A stretch of DNA of 64,000 nt, from the NCBI RefSeq assembly GCF_030486405.1, contig NZ_CP129613.1:1612001-1676000 (forward strand), given 5' to 3'. The position numbers and the translations under genes are program-made. The notes below the pieces were generated by a model, which saw only the letters and a program-made list of their open reading frames with translations, searched no databases and was not told where the DNA came from. This DNA is from Mycolicibacterium sp. HK-90. Its GTDB lineage: Bacteria > Actinomycetota > Actinomycetes > Mycobacteriales > Mycobacteriaceae. This document shows, piece by piece, positions 1 to 9,906 of the stretch (positions are counted from its first letter, which is position 1; each line of letters opens with the position of its first letter).

Positions 1-477
1 CTCGATGAATGCGTCCAATCCGGTGATCCGGAGCACCTCCTCGGTGTTGGCGCTGGAGGACACCACCGCCCGGCGTAGGCCTGCCCGGGTCGCGTCCTGC
101 AGATAGCGTCGCGAACCCTCGAACACCTCGACTCCGTCCTTCCGCAAGGTCTGGTGGAACGCCGCGTTCTTGCGGTTGCCGAGACCATGCACGGTCTCGG
201 CGCCTGCCGGATCGTCCGCGGTTCCCTCGGGCAGCTCGATACCGCGGCTGCCGAGGAACGACCGGACCCCGTCCTCCCGTTTCTTGCCGTCGACGTAGTT
301 CAGGTAGTCGGCGTCGATGTCGAACGCGGTGAACGGTTCGCCGGTCCGGTCGGAGCGGTCCCGCAGGTATCCGTCGAACATGGCCTTCCAGGCCTTCTTG
401 TGCACACTCGCGGTGTCGGTGAGGACGCCGTCGAGGTCGAACAGGCAGGCGGTGATCTGCTCGGGTAGGCCCAGCAC
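1..477 (-). CDS. HAD-superfamily hydrolase (beta-phosphoglucomutase-like), C-terminus cut by window edge
   Basis: The first 159 codons of a gene that runs off the left edge. The N-terminus reads [16 protein letters not shown], the HAD motif I DxDGVxxD with nucleophile and acid/base aspartates, followed by a helical cap containing a lysine-rich [11 protein letters not shown] stretch; VVSSSAN is motif II. This is the beta-phosphoglucomutase/trehalose-phosphatase-like branch. In M. tuberculosis a hydrolase of this kind (Rv3400) lies close to guaA, which matches the order here. The start is taken as the GTG at 477 because two in-frame TGA codons lie just upstream and a GAGGA sequence precedes it. 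The phosphosugar substrate cannot be read from the sequence. Positions 478-711 up to the divergent next gene show nothing I recognise. Confidence 0.85.
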   Translation of the reverse strand, partial: MLGLPEQITACLFDLDGVLTDTASVHKKAWKAMFDGYLRDRSDRTGEPFTAFDIDADYLNYVDGKKREDGVRSFLGSRGIELPEGTADDPAGAETVHGLGNRKNAAFHQTLRKDGVEVFEGSRRYLQDATRAGLRRAVVSSSANTEEVLRITGLDAFIE

Positions 478-711
478 AGCGTCCTCGCTTTCGCCGACGT
501 CTCTTCATCATGCGTAATCACCCCGCGGGCCGTGGTCTCAAACACGCCATGAGATGTGTTTTGCGTCTCGGTGGATTTCGATGACGCCGCGTAGTCGATG
601 AATGCGATGAGGTAGCGCAGTACGCTGGCCGACTCTTCTGCCGGACGGTGACGATGCTTTTGAGCTTGGTGGAGATGAGTATTGCCAAGCGTCCAAGAAG
701 GGAGAGGTCCA

Positions 712-1020
712 ATGCCAACATTCTGGTGGATGACCAGCCTGGGTAATGACGGCGTCACGTACGGCGACTTCAACCGGCTGCAGCAGCAGAAACAACTGAT
801 CGGGCAGGAATTGACCCGGTGGGGTTTCTCCGATGTGCGCGTCAATGAAGCCGAAATATCGGCATCAAAGAATGGCGCACGAGTGTCTGTTGCGCATTTG
901 ACGCATCCGAGTCCCGACCGATGGTGGGAGGTCATCATGTGCTGCTGCGACGGCAGTGATGTGGACCTCGCCAGAACCACGGTGACGCAGGCCTCAAACG
1001 CGATCAAGCGCACCTGGTGA
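712..1020 (+). CDS. small conserved-looking hypothetical protein (102 aa)
   Basis: Unrecognised. The product starts MPTFWWMTSLGNDGVTYGDF and looks like a compact soluble alpha/beta protein with a CCC triplet (MCCCDGSD) near the C-terminus; no signal peptide or membrane segment is evident. The ATG at 712 is chosen over the in-frame TTG at 682 because GGGAGAGG sits about 6 nt before it. It stands alone between the divergent HAD gene and guaA, 77 nt upstream of guaA. Codon usage is less GC3-biased than in guaA, so recent acquisition is possible. It could be a real small gene of unknown role. Confidence 0.6.
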   Translation: MPTFWWMTSLGNDGVTYGDFNRLQQQKQLIGQELTRWGFSDVRVNEAEISASKNGARVSVAHLTHPSPDRWWEVIMCCCDGSDVDLARTTVTQASNAIKRTW

Positions 1021-1085
1021 CGAGCCGTCCGATGGGGCAGGCTGGGTCCCGGCTGCTTGAGTCTGGTGGTCATAATCGCCACCAC

Positions 1086-1091
1086 TAGACT
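1086..1091 (+). promoter_or_regulatory. putative -10 element of a leaderless guaA promoter
   Basis: TAGACT fits the mycobacterial -10 pattern TANNNT and ends 6 nt before the GTG start of guaA, so transcription would begin at or next to the start codon. No Shine-Dalgarno sequence is visible before the GTG. Around it, GGTGG and CCACC plus AGTCT and AGACT form short nested inverted repeats between about 1061 and 1091, which could be a regulator site or a coincidence. Inferred only from spacing. Confidence 0.4.
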
Positions 1092-1097
1092 GTTGCG

Positions 1098-2657
<1,560 letters not shown>

Positions 2658-2675
2658 TCCTTCCCGCGAGCGGTT

Positions 2676-3599
2676 CTACGTCGGCTCGGCCGTGTTCGCG
2701 GCGGCCTTCTCGACGTACTCGGTCAGCATCTGACTGACCACGGATTCGATGGTCGATTCGATCGAGGCCGCCAAGGTTGCGCTCACCGCGGAGACGGCCT
2801 GGGTGCGGAACCGGATCAGCATCGTGATCAGTTCGGCCACTTCGGTATCCGCGGGCAGGGACTCGCCGGGCTTGATCTTCTCGGACACCTGATCCACCCC
2901 GGCCTGCACGAGGATCGAGCTGATCTGATCCAGGAGCGGCACCACCCGCTCGTGCACGTCGATCAGGGTGTCGATCGGCACGCCGTACTGCCGGACCTCA
3001 TTGAACGCCTCGATCAGCTTGGGCCGCACGATGATCGCCTCATCTGAGGTCTTCTCGAGCCTGATCACGCCGTTGCCGGTCAGCCGGTCGAACGCGGCGT
3101 CGTCGTCGATCAGGCGCTTGGCCTCGGGCAGCGGCATGCGTTGGGGTTTCTCGGTGGCCCAGTTGCCGGCGATGGCGTCCTCCAGACCCAGCACGTCACC
3201 GATGTCCTTGCCCTGCTCCCAGGCACTGAGCATCTCGTGGACGTGGGCGATGTTGTAGCCCCGATCCAGCATCGAGGTGATCAGCCGCAGCCGGGTCAGG
3301 TGCGTGTCGTTGAACAGCGCGATCCGGCCGACCCGTAGCGGGGGATGCAACAACCCCCGGTCGCGGTAGACCCGGATATTGCGGGTGGTGGTATCGGCCA
3401 GCCGCGCGAGTTCCTCGATCCGGTACTCGCCCGACGCGGCGGCGCCGTGGGGCTGGACGGCGGCGTCGAAGAGCTGGGACACCGCCGTCTCGATGACGTC
3501 ACGCGATCCGCGCCGGATCTGCCGGGGCGCCCGGCGCAGACCGGTCAGGATGGTCGAGATGGCGCCCGCCGACTGCCGGGGCTGTTTGGCCGCCATCAC
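2676..3599 (-). CDS. MerR-family transcriptional regulator
   Basis: A 307-aa DNA-binding protein. After a basic N-terminal extension of about 57 residues comes a MerR-type winged helix-turn-helix (YRIEELARLADTTTRNIRVY), then the RDRGLLHPP and RLRLI elements typical of the family. The long C-terminal part is helical with no cysteine cluster, so a metal sensor is unlikely; it may bind a small organic ligand. It is the last gene of the five-gene operon and its start overlaps the stop of the monooxygenase gene (GTGATG: GTG at 3599, ATG at 3596), indicating translational coupling. It probably regulates this operon, perhaps through the palindrome at 7914-7943; that link is inference. Confidence 0.85.
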   Translation of the reverse strand: MMAAKQPRQSAGAISTILTGLRRAPRQIRRGSRDVIETAVSQLFDAAVQPHGAAASGEYRIEELARLADTTTRNIRVYRDRGLLHPPLRVGRIALFNDTHLTRLRLITSMLDRGYNIAHVHEMLSAWEQGKDIGDVLGLEDAIAGNWATEKPQRMPLPEAKRLIDDDAAFDRLTGNGVIRLEKTSDEAIIVRPKLIEAFNEVRQYGVPIDTLIDVHERVVPLLDQISSILVQAGVDQVSEKIKPGESLPADTEVAELITMLIRFRTQAVSAVSATLAASIESTIESVVSQMLTEYVEKAAANTAEPT

Positions 3600-5110
3600 G
3601 CCGAGGAGCTGATCGCGACGCGTGCGTCGCGCGCTGAAGTCGGATTTGGCGCACCCCGCACCGCTACGTCATAGTCGCCGAGCCGGAAATCCCGCATCTG
3701 TCGAAGATACTGGGTGGCGGTTCCGGGATACATCGACGCGTTGAATCCGTCCGCGGTCAGGTACCAGCTGGTGCATCCCGACATCCAGGTGGTTTTCGTC
3801 AGTCGCTGCTGCAGCCGGGCGTTGTACCGCTGTTGCACATCGGCGCGCACGTCGAGGTGGCGAAGGTTCTTGCGCAGGATCGTCCTGATTCCGGTGACGG
3901 CGTAGTCGATCTGACCCTCGACGTAGACGAGCAGCGAGTTGTGGCCCGGCCCGGAGTTGGGCCCGGTCATCAGGAACAGGTTCGGGTACCCGTGGGCGTT
4001 GATGCTCTTGTACGCCTGGGCTCCGCCCTTCCATTCGTCGGCCAGCGAGCGTCCGCCCAGGCCGGTGACCGGGTACGGCGGACCCGTGAGGTGCACGTCG
4101 AACCCCGTGGCGAACACGATCGCGTCGAGGTGGTGTTCGATGCCGTCGCTGGTGCGGATGCCCACGGGGCTCATCGTCGCGATGGGCCAGTCGATGAGCT
4201 TGCAGTTGTCGCGCTGCAGGGCCGGGTAGTAGTCGCTCGACACCAGCATTCGTTTGCAGCCAGGGGTGAAGTCCGGGGTCAGCTGCCTGCGCAGCCACGG
4301 GTCGGACACCTGCCGGCGCAGATGCGCCTTGCCGAGCCGGGCCACGAGCCCGGTCAGCGGGGTATCCCACACCATCGCCGTGGCGCTGGCTTCATGGCCC
4401 CAGAATAGGATCTGGCGGGCAAGTTGTTGTACCGCAGGCACTTTCGCGAACAACGTGCGGGCCGCCGCAGGAGTGGCGATGTCCAGACGCGGGATCACCC
4501 AGCCCGGCGTCCGCTGGAACACCTTGACGAAGCCCGCGGTCTTCACCAACTCCGGGATGATCTGCACGGCACTGGCCCCGGTGCCGATGACGGCGACGCG
4601 CTTGCCGGTGAAGTCGTAGTCGTGATCCCAGTTCGCACTGTGGATCTTGTGGCCCTGGTAGCTGTCGAGTCCGCGGATGTCGGGCCACTTGTGGTCGGGC
4701 AGGGGGCCGGAGGCCAGGACGACGGTACGAGCCCGAAAACGCTTGCGGCCGGTGGTCTTGACCGTCCAGACGCCCTCGGCGTCGTCGAAGGACAGCCCGT
4801 TCACCTCGATGCCGAACTGGATGCGCCGGCGCAGGTCGAACGAGTCGACCATGTCCTCGATGTGCCGGCGGATCTCACCGGCCGGCGAGTAGGCCCGCGA
4901 CCAGTCCGGGTTCTTGACGAACGAGAACGAATACAGCAGCGACGGAATGTCGCACGCCGCACCGGGATAGGTATTGTCGCGCCACGTCCCGCCGACACGG
5001 TCCGAGCGGTCCAGGATCACGAAGTCGTCGACGCCGGCCTCGATGAGCTTGATGGCGGTGCCGATGCCGGTAAACCCGGCGCCGACGATCAGGGTGTCAT
5101 ATGTGCGCAT
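3596..5110 (-). CDS. FAD-dependent Baeyer-Villiger-type monooxygenase
   Basis: A 504-aa flavoprotein expected to use NADPH and O2 to insert oxygen next to a ketone or oxidise a heteroatom. The N-terminal FAD site is GAGFTGIG, followed by GGTWRDNTYPGAACD. The NADPH Rossmann motif is GTGASA. The BVMO fingerprint appears between them as YQGHKIHSANWD, close to FxGxxxHxxxWP but with Tyr first and Asp last. Related mycobacterial enzymes include EthA and MymA types. It begins one base after the diiron gene stop (TGAcATG) and its own stop overlaps the MerR start. With esterase, SDR and diiron neighbours, a pathway of hydroxylation, oxidation to ketone, Baeyer-Villiger esterification and hydrolysis is plausible. 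Confidence 0.9.
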   Translation of the reverse strand: MRTYDTLIVGAGFTGIGTAIKLIEAGVDDFVILDRSDRVGGTWRDNTYPGAACDIPSLLYSFSFVKNPDWSRAYSPAGEIRRHIEDMVDSFDLRRRIQFGIEVNGLSFDDAEGVWTVKTTGRKRFRARTVVLASGPLPDHKWPDIRGLDSYQGHKIHSANWDHDYDFTGKRVAVIGTGASAVQIIPELVKTAGFVKVFQRTPGWVIPRLDIATPAAARTLFAKVPAVQQLARQILFWGHEASATAMVWDTPLTGLVARLGKAHLRRQVSDPWLRRQLTPDFTPGCKRMLVSSDYYPALQRDNCKLIDWPIATMSPVGIRTSDGIEHHLDAIVFATGFDVHLTGPPYPVTGLGGRSLADEWKGGAQAYKSINAHGYPNLFLMTGPNSGPGHNSLLVYVEGQIDYAVTGIRTILRKNLRHLDVRADVQQRYNARLQQRLTKTTWMSGCTSWYLTADGFNASMYPGTATQYLRQMRDFRLGDYDVAVRGAPNPTSARDARVAISSSA

Positions 5111-5111
5111 G

Positions 5112-6032
5112 TCAGGCCGCCGGCTCGTGGGTCAGTTCTTTGAACCAGGTCGGTATCGGCCGCAGCAGGGTCTTCGGATAGCGGTCCGAGGCCCACACCA
5201 TGGGGTTGGCAATCCAGTGGTAGGGGTGGCGCGGGTTGGTGACCATGCGGCCGTGCAGTTTGAGCAGCTGATAGGTCGGCACCCGCCAGGTGTACTCACC
5301 GCGGCCGCCGATCTCCTTGAAGCGCATCATCGCCTTGTAGAGCTTCTCCGGCTGCAGGCCCATGTCGACGATGTTGTTGCGCATCCGGTTGAGCAGTGGC
5401 ACGTACATGAGAGTCCCGATGATCACGCCGGGAGAGGCCACGTTGCCGACGAACTCGACCGCCAGCCTCCGCAGGGTGGAGTTGCCGATCATGTTGAGCA
5501 CTTCGAAATCGACTGCGATATGCCGGGATTCGTCGTTGTTGATCTTCTCGAAGACCTGGTGGCAGACGGGGTCGTCGACCTCTTCGAGCAGGAACTTCAA
5601 CAATGCGCCGTCGAGGGCCACCTCGAGCATCGGGATGACCGTGCCGAGGACCGACAGCGACATGTGGTCGGAGAAGGTGTCCAGCCACTCGATGGCCAAC
5701 CGGATGTTGACGTTGGGCTCCGGCATCTCGCCGTCCTCGAGCATGCCCCAGCGCTTCATCAGGGCCAGCTCGGCATTGGCGTGGCGCTGCTCTTCGGCGT
5801 GGAAGTAGCGGTAGATCTCGGCGATGGTCGGGTTCGGCGCCTTCTTGGCCAGTGCGGCGAATCCGCGGGCGCCGACATTCTCGATCCAGCACAGGTCTGC
5901 CATGAAAGCCTTGAGCTTGGGCCGCATCTCGTCGGTGATGGTCTCGGCGCCCGGTGCATCCCAGTCGATGTCGGCCAGCGCCCACTGGCGATCCTTGATC
6001 TTTGCCAGCATGCGTTCCATATCCATGGCCAT
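5112..6032 (-). CDS. ferritin-like diiron protein (metal-dependent oxidase/hydrolase family)
   Basis: A 306-aa helical protein with two carboxylate/histidine motifs expected of a four-helix-bundle diiron centre: HAEEQRH in the first half and NDESRH in the second, each preceded by a helix containing a candidate Glu (WIENVG and MLEVALDG). Such proteins are O2-activating oxygenases or N-oxygenases (AurF-like) or desaturase-like enzymes. The family is often labelled metal-dependent hydrolase. ATG 6032 is chosen because GGAGG lies 8 nt upstream, directly over the SDR stop at 6035. The substrate is unknown; sitting between an SDR and a BVMO it could supply the hydroxylation step of the operon. Confidence 0.75.
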   Translation of the reverse strand: MAMDMERMLAKIKDRQWALADIDWDAPGAETITDEMRPKLKAFMADLCWIENVGARGFAALAKKAPNPTIAEIYRYFHAEEQRHANAELALMKRWGMLEDGEMPEPNVNIRLAIEWLDTFSDHMSLSVLGTVIPMLEVALDGALLKFLLEEVDDPVCHQVFEKINNDESRHIAVDFEVLNMIGNSTLRRLAVEFVGNVASPGVIIGTLMYVPLLNRMRNNIVDMGLQPEKLYKAMMRFKEIGGRGEYTWRVPTYQLLKLHGRMVTNPRHPYHWIANPMVWASDRYPKTLLRPIPTWFKELTHEPAA

Positions 6033-6034
6033 GG

Positions 6035-6886
6035 CTAAACCTCCTCGCGACTGGTGACGCGGGTCGTCAGACCCACGGCTCGGGTGTAGATCGTCGGGGT
6101 GAGTCGTTTGATGCCCCAACCGATCCGGGCGTCGGGTTGCGGCATGCAGTACAGACCGCCCCGGTCGTTGGTGTCCAGGCACATCCGGGCGACGCGCTCG
6201 GGGGAGAACCCGGTCCAGCGCATCAGCCGGTCGGCCAGCTGCGTCGATTGGGCCGTGATCCGGCCGGCCTCGACGATGTTGGTCTTGACGAACGTGGGGC
6301 ACAGCACCGTGACGTTGATGCCGGTGCCGGCCAGCTCGGCGGCCAGGGTCTCGGACAGCGACAGTGTCCCGGCCTTGCTGACGTTGTAGGCGGCCATTCC
6401 CGGCGCCGCGCCGAACGCGGCGGCCGACGCGACGTTGATGATTCCGCGTGGCTGATCACCCTCTGCCGCACGAAGAATCGGCGTGAACACGTGGCAGCCG
6501 TGAATCGGTCCCCACAGGTTGATGCCGAGCACCCAGTTCCAGTCGTCGAGGGTGACCTCGCCGATGGGCTGCCCGCCCGCGCCGACACCCGCATTGTTGA
6601 CGACCAGGGACGGCGGGCCGTCGAACCAGGCTTGCGCGGCATCGGCAAGCCGGCTGACCTCCTCGATCCGGGAGACGTCGCAGCGCACCGCGGTGGCCTG
6701 ACCGCCGTCGGCGACGATGGCGTCGGCCGTGGCACCGGCGGCGGCCTCGTCGATGTCGCTGCAGACCACACGTCCGCCACGGGTGGCCAGTTCGCGCGCG
6801 AATGCGGCGCCGATGCCGCTTCCCGCGCCGGTGACGACGGCGTTCGCCTGCCGGCTGCGCTTGCGCCCCGGTCCGAAGATGTTCAT
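6035..6886 (-). CDS. short-chain dehydrogenase/reductase
   Basis: A classical SDR of 283 aa. The NAD(P) motif TGAGSGIG lies near residue 20, NNAG follows mid-domain, and the catalytic set is the Ser of NVASAAA with YNVSK (Tyr and Lys). A C-terminal tail of about 40 residues (GIKRLTPTIYTRAV) resembles SadH-type SDRs linked to lipid or ketone metabolism in mycobacteria. ATG 6886 overlaps the esterase stop (TGATG), so the genes are translationally coupled. It probably oxidises an alcohol to the ketone used by the downstream monooxygenase. Confidence 0.88.
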   Translation of the reverse strand: MNIFGPGRKRSRQANAVVTGAGSGIGAAFARELATRGGRVVCSDIDEAAAGATADAIVADGGQATAVRCDVSRIEEVSRLADAAQAWFDGPPSLVVNNAGVGAGGQPIGEVTLDDWNWVLGINLWGPIHGCHVFTPILRAAEGDQPRGIINVASAAAFGAAPGMAAYNVSKAGTLSLSETLAAELAGTGINVTVLCPTFVKTNIVEAGRITAQSTQLADRLMRWTGFSPERVARMCLDTNDRGGLYCMPQPDARIGWGIKRLTPTIYTRAVGLTTRVTSREEV

Positions 6887-7875
6887 CACGCCACCTCGAT
6901 GGTGTTGCAGCGCAGGGACTCTGAGATGAACCCGGCGGCATGTTGCATGGCCGGGACGGCTTCCGGGCTGAGTCGGGGTAGGGCTTGGAAGACGTGTACC
7001 TGATCGGGCCACACTTGGAGTTCGGCATCGCCGCCCGCGGTTCGGATGTCCGCGTCGAGCGTGCGGGCATCGGTGACCAGCATCTCGGCGCCACCGGCCT
7101 GGATGAGGGTTCGCGGCAGTCGTCGGCCGCCCGCGACATCGAGCGCAAGGCGGGGATGGTCGGCATCGATACGGCCGCAATACAATTCGACGAGGCGGGC
7201 GGCATCGGCAGCCCGGATCGCCGGATCGGGCGCCAGGCTTTCTCTGGCTCGGGCGAGCGCGAACGTCAGGTCGATCAGCGGCGAGAACAGCACGAGGCCG
7301 GCCGGGTGTGCGGTGTCGGGCTGCAGCAGCAGGTCGACGGCCAGATGCCCGCCCGCGGAATCCCCGGCCATCACGATGCGGTCCGGGCGGAGCCCGCGTT
7401 CGGTGCACAGCCAGTCCCAGCCGGCGCGGGCGTCGTTGGCGGCGGCGGGGAACCGGTGTTCGGGGGCCAGCCGATAGTCGAGGCAGAACACCGGGAGGCC
7501 GGTCAGTCGCGACAGCCACGCGGTCAACCGCCGGTGGGTCCGTGGTGAGCACAGTGCGAACCCACTGCCGTGCAGGTAGTAGATGGCGCGCTCACCCTCG
7601 GCGACGCCGGGGCCGCGCACCCATTCGCCCACCACGCGTCGGCCGTCGGCCATGCGGACGTCGACGGATTCGACCCGGGTGCCGGACAGTGACGGTCCGA
7701 ACGTGGACATGATCCGGGCGATCAGACGACGTGATGTCCACAATCCCCAGCTGGTATCCGGCGGCAGCGCGGCGCTGATCTGGCGGAGGGTCAGGCCGCT
7801 TGCCCTGGATGCGCCGCGGGACCGCAGTGATCCGCGTCGGGGTACGGCCGGGTGAGCGCCGGTGGTTCCGGACAT
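6886..7875 (-). CDS. HSL-family alpha/beta hydrolase (acetyl-hydrolase/esterase, LipR-like)
   Basis: A 329-aa hormone-sensitive-lipase-family esterase. The oxyanion motif is HGSGF rather than the usual HGGGF, the nucleophile elbow is GDSAGG, the acid lies in AEMLVTDA and the base in PDQVHVFQ, so the triad is complete. It heads the operon: GAGGAGG precedes the ATG and a 12-bp-arm palindrome sits 39 nt upstream. It resembles the LipR-type partners found with SDR and MymA monooxygenases, suggesting hydrolysis of an ester produced by the operon. No signal peptide is clear, so action is probably cytosolic or peripheral. Confidence 0.88.
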   Translation of the reverse strand: MSGTTGAHPAVPRRGSLRSRGASRASGLTLRQISAALPPDTSWGLWTSRRLIARIMSTFGPSLSGTRVESVDVRMADGRRVVGEWVRGPGVAEGERAIYYLHGSGFALCSPRTHRRLTAWLSRLTGLPVFCLDYRLAPEHRFPAAANDARAGWDWLCTERGLRPDRIVMAGDSAGGHLAVDLLLQPDTAHPAGLVLFSPLIDLTFALARARESLAPDPAIRAADAARLVELYCGRIDADHPRLALDVAGGRRLPRTLIQAGGAEMLVTDARTLDADIRTAGGDAELQVWPDQVHVFQALPRLSPEAVPAMQHAAGFISESLRCNTIEVA

Positions 7876-7913
7876 GGGGCCTCCTCGTCGAAGCGTGCGA
7901 GGAGTACATCAGT

Positions 7914-7943
7914 AATTGATGACATTTGTCAATGTCATCAATT
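7914..7943. promoter_or_regulatory. perfect inverted repeat in the promoter of the esterase-SDR-diiron-BVMO-MerR operon
   Basis: Arms AATTGATGACAT and ATGTCATCAATT are perfect reverse complements around a 6-nt centre TTGTCA. Read on the minus strand the centre supplies TTGACA, a good -35, with TGTACT 18 nt further on as a possible -10 before the esterase start. A palindrome overlapping the spacer is the classic MerR layout, but TetR-type binding is equally possible. Confidence 0.6.
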
Positions 7944-7978
7944 GTCGATGGTGCTAGAGGGGTCTGGCCTGGCCGGGT

Positions 7979-8698
7979 TCAGCGGGGCGGATCGCCCTGC
8001 CACCGAAAACTGTTGACGTACTTGCCCATATCCAGCGCCAGCTGGAGGTTGGCCCCGGACGGCTTCCCGATTCCGGAATCGGGCCCGAATTCGCGATATG
8101 GGCCGACGGCCGAGGCGATGAGCGCGAGATCGTTCTTCACCGCCACCATCACGATCACGCGCATCCGGCTGTAATTCATGGCGGCTCCCTGCGGCCAGCA
8201 GTCGGCCACCAGGCCGAAGCCCGGTTGATAGCCGACCATGGCGTTGGGGATCTCGTAGGCGGTCTTCGTGTCGGGGAAGGTCTGCTCGACGAGAGAAGTG
8301 GCGATGTCCTGCGGGGTCCGGTTCCCTGCGGGTTGGCTGATGAGTTGCAGCATTCCGCCGTCACCCCCGGTGAACTCCGCCATCACCCCGTTGCGCTGGG
8401 TCGTCACCTTGTACGCGGCGTTGGCCACCGGGTAGGAAACCGAGAAGCTGTCGTCCGGTGCGGTGAACACCGGGTTCACCGCCACCGGCTCCCCCGTGGG
8501 CGGTGCCCCGCAGTCCGGCGGGCACATGTACCGCGCGGGTGGCTCGCTCATCATTCCCGAGAGCGAGACCAGCACGATGGCCACCACGGCGATCCCGGCA
8601 CACAGGATGGCCAGCAGTTTGATGGCCGGGGCCTTGCGCACGCCTTGGGCCCGCCCGACGGCGATGGGCACCGCGTAGCCAGGGAAGAACGTCGTCAT
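7979..8698 (-). CDS. single-pass membrane protein of unknown function
   Basis: 239 aa. A short N-terminal stretch is followed by one hydrophobic segment (about residues 27-48, LLAILCAGIAVVAIVLV) and then a mainly extracytoplasmic domain beginning with a CPPDC pair. The domain contains a SFSVSYPVANAAYKV stretch and ends near MGKYVNSFRW, typical of mycobacterial membrane-anchored domains that I cannot name. Its ATG overlaps the stop of the zinc-ribbon gene by 4 nt (ATGA), so it is the last member of a coupled three-gene unit with the zinc-ribbon membrane protein and the S53 protease. No catalytic motif was seen. Confidence 0.75.
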   Translation of the reverse strand: MTTFFPGYAVPIAVGRAQGVRKAPAIKLLAILCAGIAVVAIVLVSLSGMMSEPPARYMCPPDCGAPPTGEPVAVNPVFTAPDDSFSVSYPVANAAYKVTTQRNGVMAEFTGGDGGMLQLISQPAGNRTPQDIATSLVEQTFPDTKTAYEIPNAMVGYQPGFGLVADCWPQGAAMNYSRMRVIVMVAVKNDLALIASAVGPYREFGPDSGIGKPSGANLQLALDMGKYVNSFRWQGDPPR

Positions 8699-9906
8699 TC
8701 GACATCCGATCCCGGATCACGAACCGGCCGGTGCTCGCGGCGCTCGGATCGGGAGGACCGTGACGACGCGTGGGTGGCCGCGCCGCAGACCGCGCAGAAC
8801 GCCATGTCGGGCACGACATTTCCGCAGCGCGGGCAGAGAATCGGTTTGTCGGAGGCGAATTCGTCCTGCGCTTCGTGCAACAGGGCCAGATGCAATCCGA
8901 TGCGCAGCAGGAGGACCGCCACGAGGGCAATCGTGAGGTGTATCCCGAGTTGCAGCCATTGCGGCACACGTGCGATGTCGATGAGCCCGAGCGCGGCGTA
9001 GACGGCGAGGACGGCGAAAGCGAAGGAGAACAATGCCAGTCGGACGTAGCCCACGTGTTTGTCGGCCTTGGTCGCGGGCCGGGTGAACCACAACGCCGCG
9101 CCGATCAGTCCGCCGACGGCTGCCGCGGTCAACGGCACCGCCACCCCGCGGATGCCCGCTTCGACCAGGAGGCCCGACATCGGGCGGTTGCGGGCCACCA
9201 TCCCCGCACTCAGCTGCGGGGCCAGCCGGGTCAGGGTGGCGGCGGCGGTGAATGCCGTCGCGCCAAGGGCGCCGATCATGAAGCCGTCCAACGATTCCCG
9301 GGTCGGCGGCCGGAACAGACGGATCGCCACCGCGGGCACCAGCATGAGCACGAGTCCACCCAGCGGTATGCCCAGCCCGTGGCGCAGGATCCGGAAACCC
9401 GATATGCCCGAACCCAGTGGGACGCCGTAGGAGCGGGCCATCATCGTGCCGGTGAGAAGCACCCAGCCGACGCCCAGTCCGATGCCCAGTACCGCGGTGA
9501 GCACCAGTGTCGTGGCCGGCAGGTCTCTGAAGGCGTCGGACTCCTGGAGGTAGATCACGAACAGCAGCGGTAACCCCAACGCCGCGACGGCGATCAGAGC
9601 CGCCGGCAACCGCAGCAACGCGCAGGCCACCAACCCGGCGAGCAGCATCAGCATCGCGATCCGGAACGGGGTTCGGGACCGTTGTGACAGGTGCGGGAAC
9701 AGAGAGGTGGTGATCGACGGGCGCAGCAGATGCTCTTCGGGTGCGACGCAGGAAGCGTCGAGCCGCAACCATTCCGGGCCGTCACCCTGTTCCTTGTCGA
9801 GGTGCACGCCGCAGTAGCCGCAGTACTTGCCGTCGGGCACGTCGATCTTGCAGACCCGGCACTCGGTGGTGGGGACGTCTTCGTCGTTCCGCGGTGTTTC
9901 GGTCAT
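8695..9906 (-). CDS. polytopic membrane protein with N- and C-terminal zinc ribbons
   Basis: 403 aa. The N-terminus has a four-cysteine ribbon (CRVC and CGYC, residues about 17-34), and the C-terminus a second one (CPRC and CAVC) followed by a Ser/Arg-rich tail. Between them are about eight to nine hydrophobic segments. Double zinc ribbons flanking a membrane core suggest a regulatory or scaffold role rather than a transporter of known family, but I do not recognise it. The start overlaps the protease stop by 4 nt, and it in turn overlaps the single-TM protein, so all three are probably made together. Confidence 0.75.
   Translation of the reverse strand: MTETPRNDEDVPTTECRVCKIDVPDGKYCGYCGVHLDKEQGDGPEWLRLDASCVAPEEHLLRPSITTSLFPHLSQRSRTPFRIAMLMLLAGLVACALLRLPAALIAVAALGLPLLFVIYLQESDAFRDLPATTLVLTAVLGIGLGVGWVLLTGTMMARSYGVPLGSGISGFRILRHGLGIPLGGLVLMLVPAVAIRLFRPPTRESLDGFMIGALGATAFTAAATLTRLAPQLSAGMVARNRPMSGLLVEAGIRGVAVPLTAAAVGGLIGAALWFTRPATKADKHVGYVRLALFSFAFAVLAVYAALGLIDIARVPQWLQLGIHLTIALVAVLLLRIGLHLALLHEAQDEFASDKPILCPRCGNVVPDMAFCAVCGAATHASSRSSRSERREHRPVRDPGSDVE

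Noticed and set aside
2676..7875. Identity of the five-gene operon with the mymA operon of M. tuberculosis
   Set aside because: The regulator is MerR not AraC-type VirS, the acyl-CoA ligase and adhD are missing, and a ferritin-like diiron gene is present; only a general resemblance holds.
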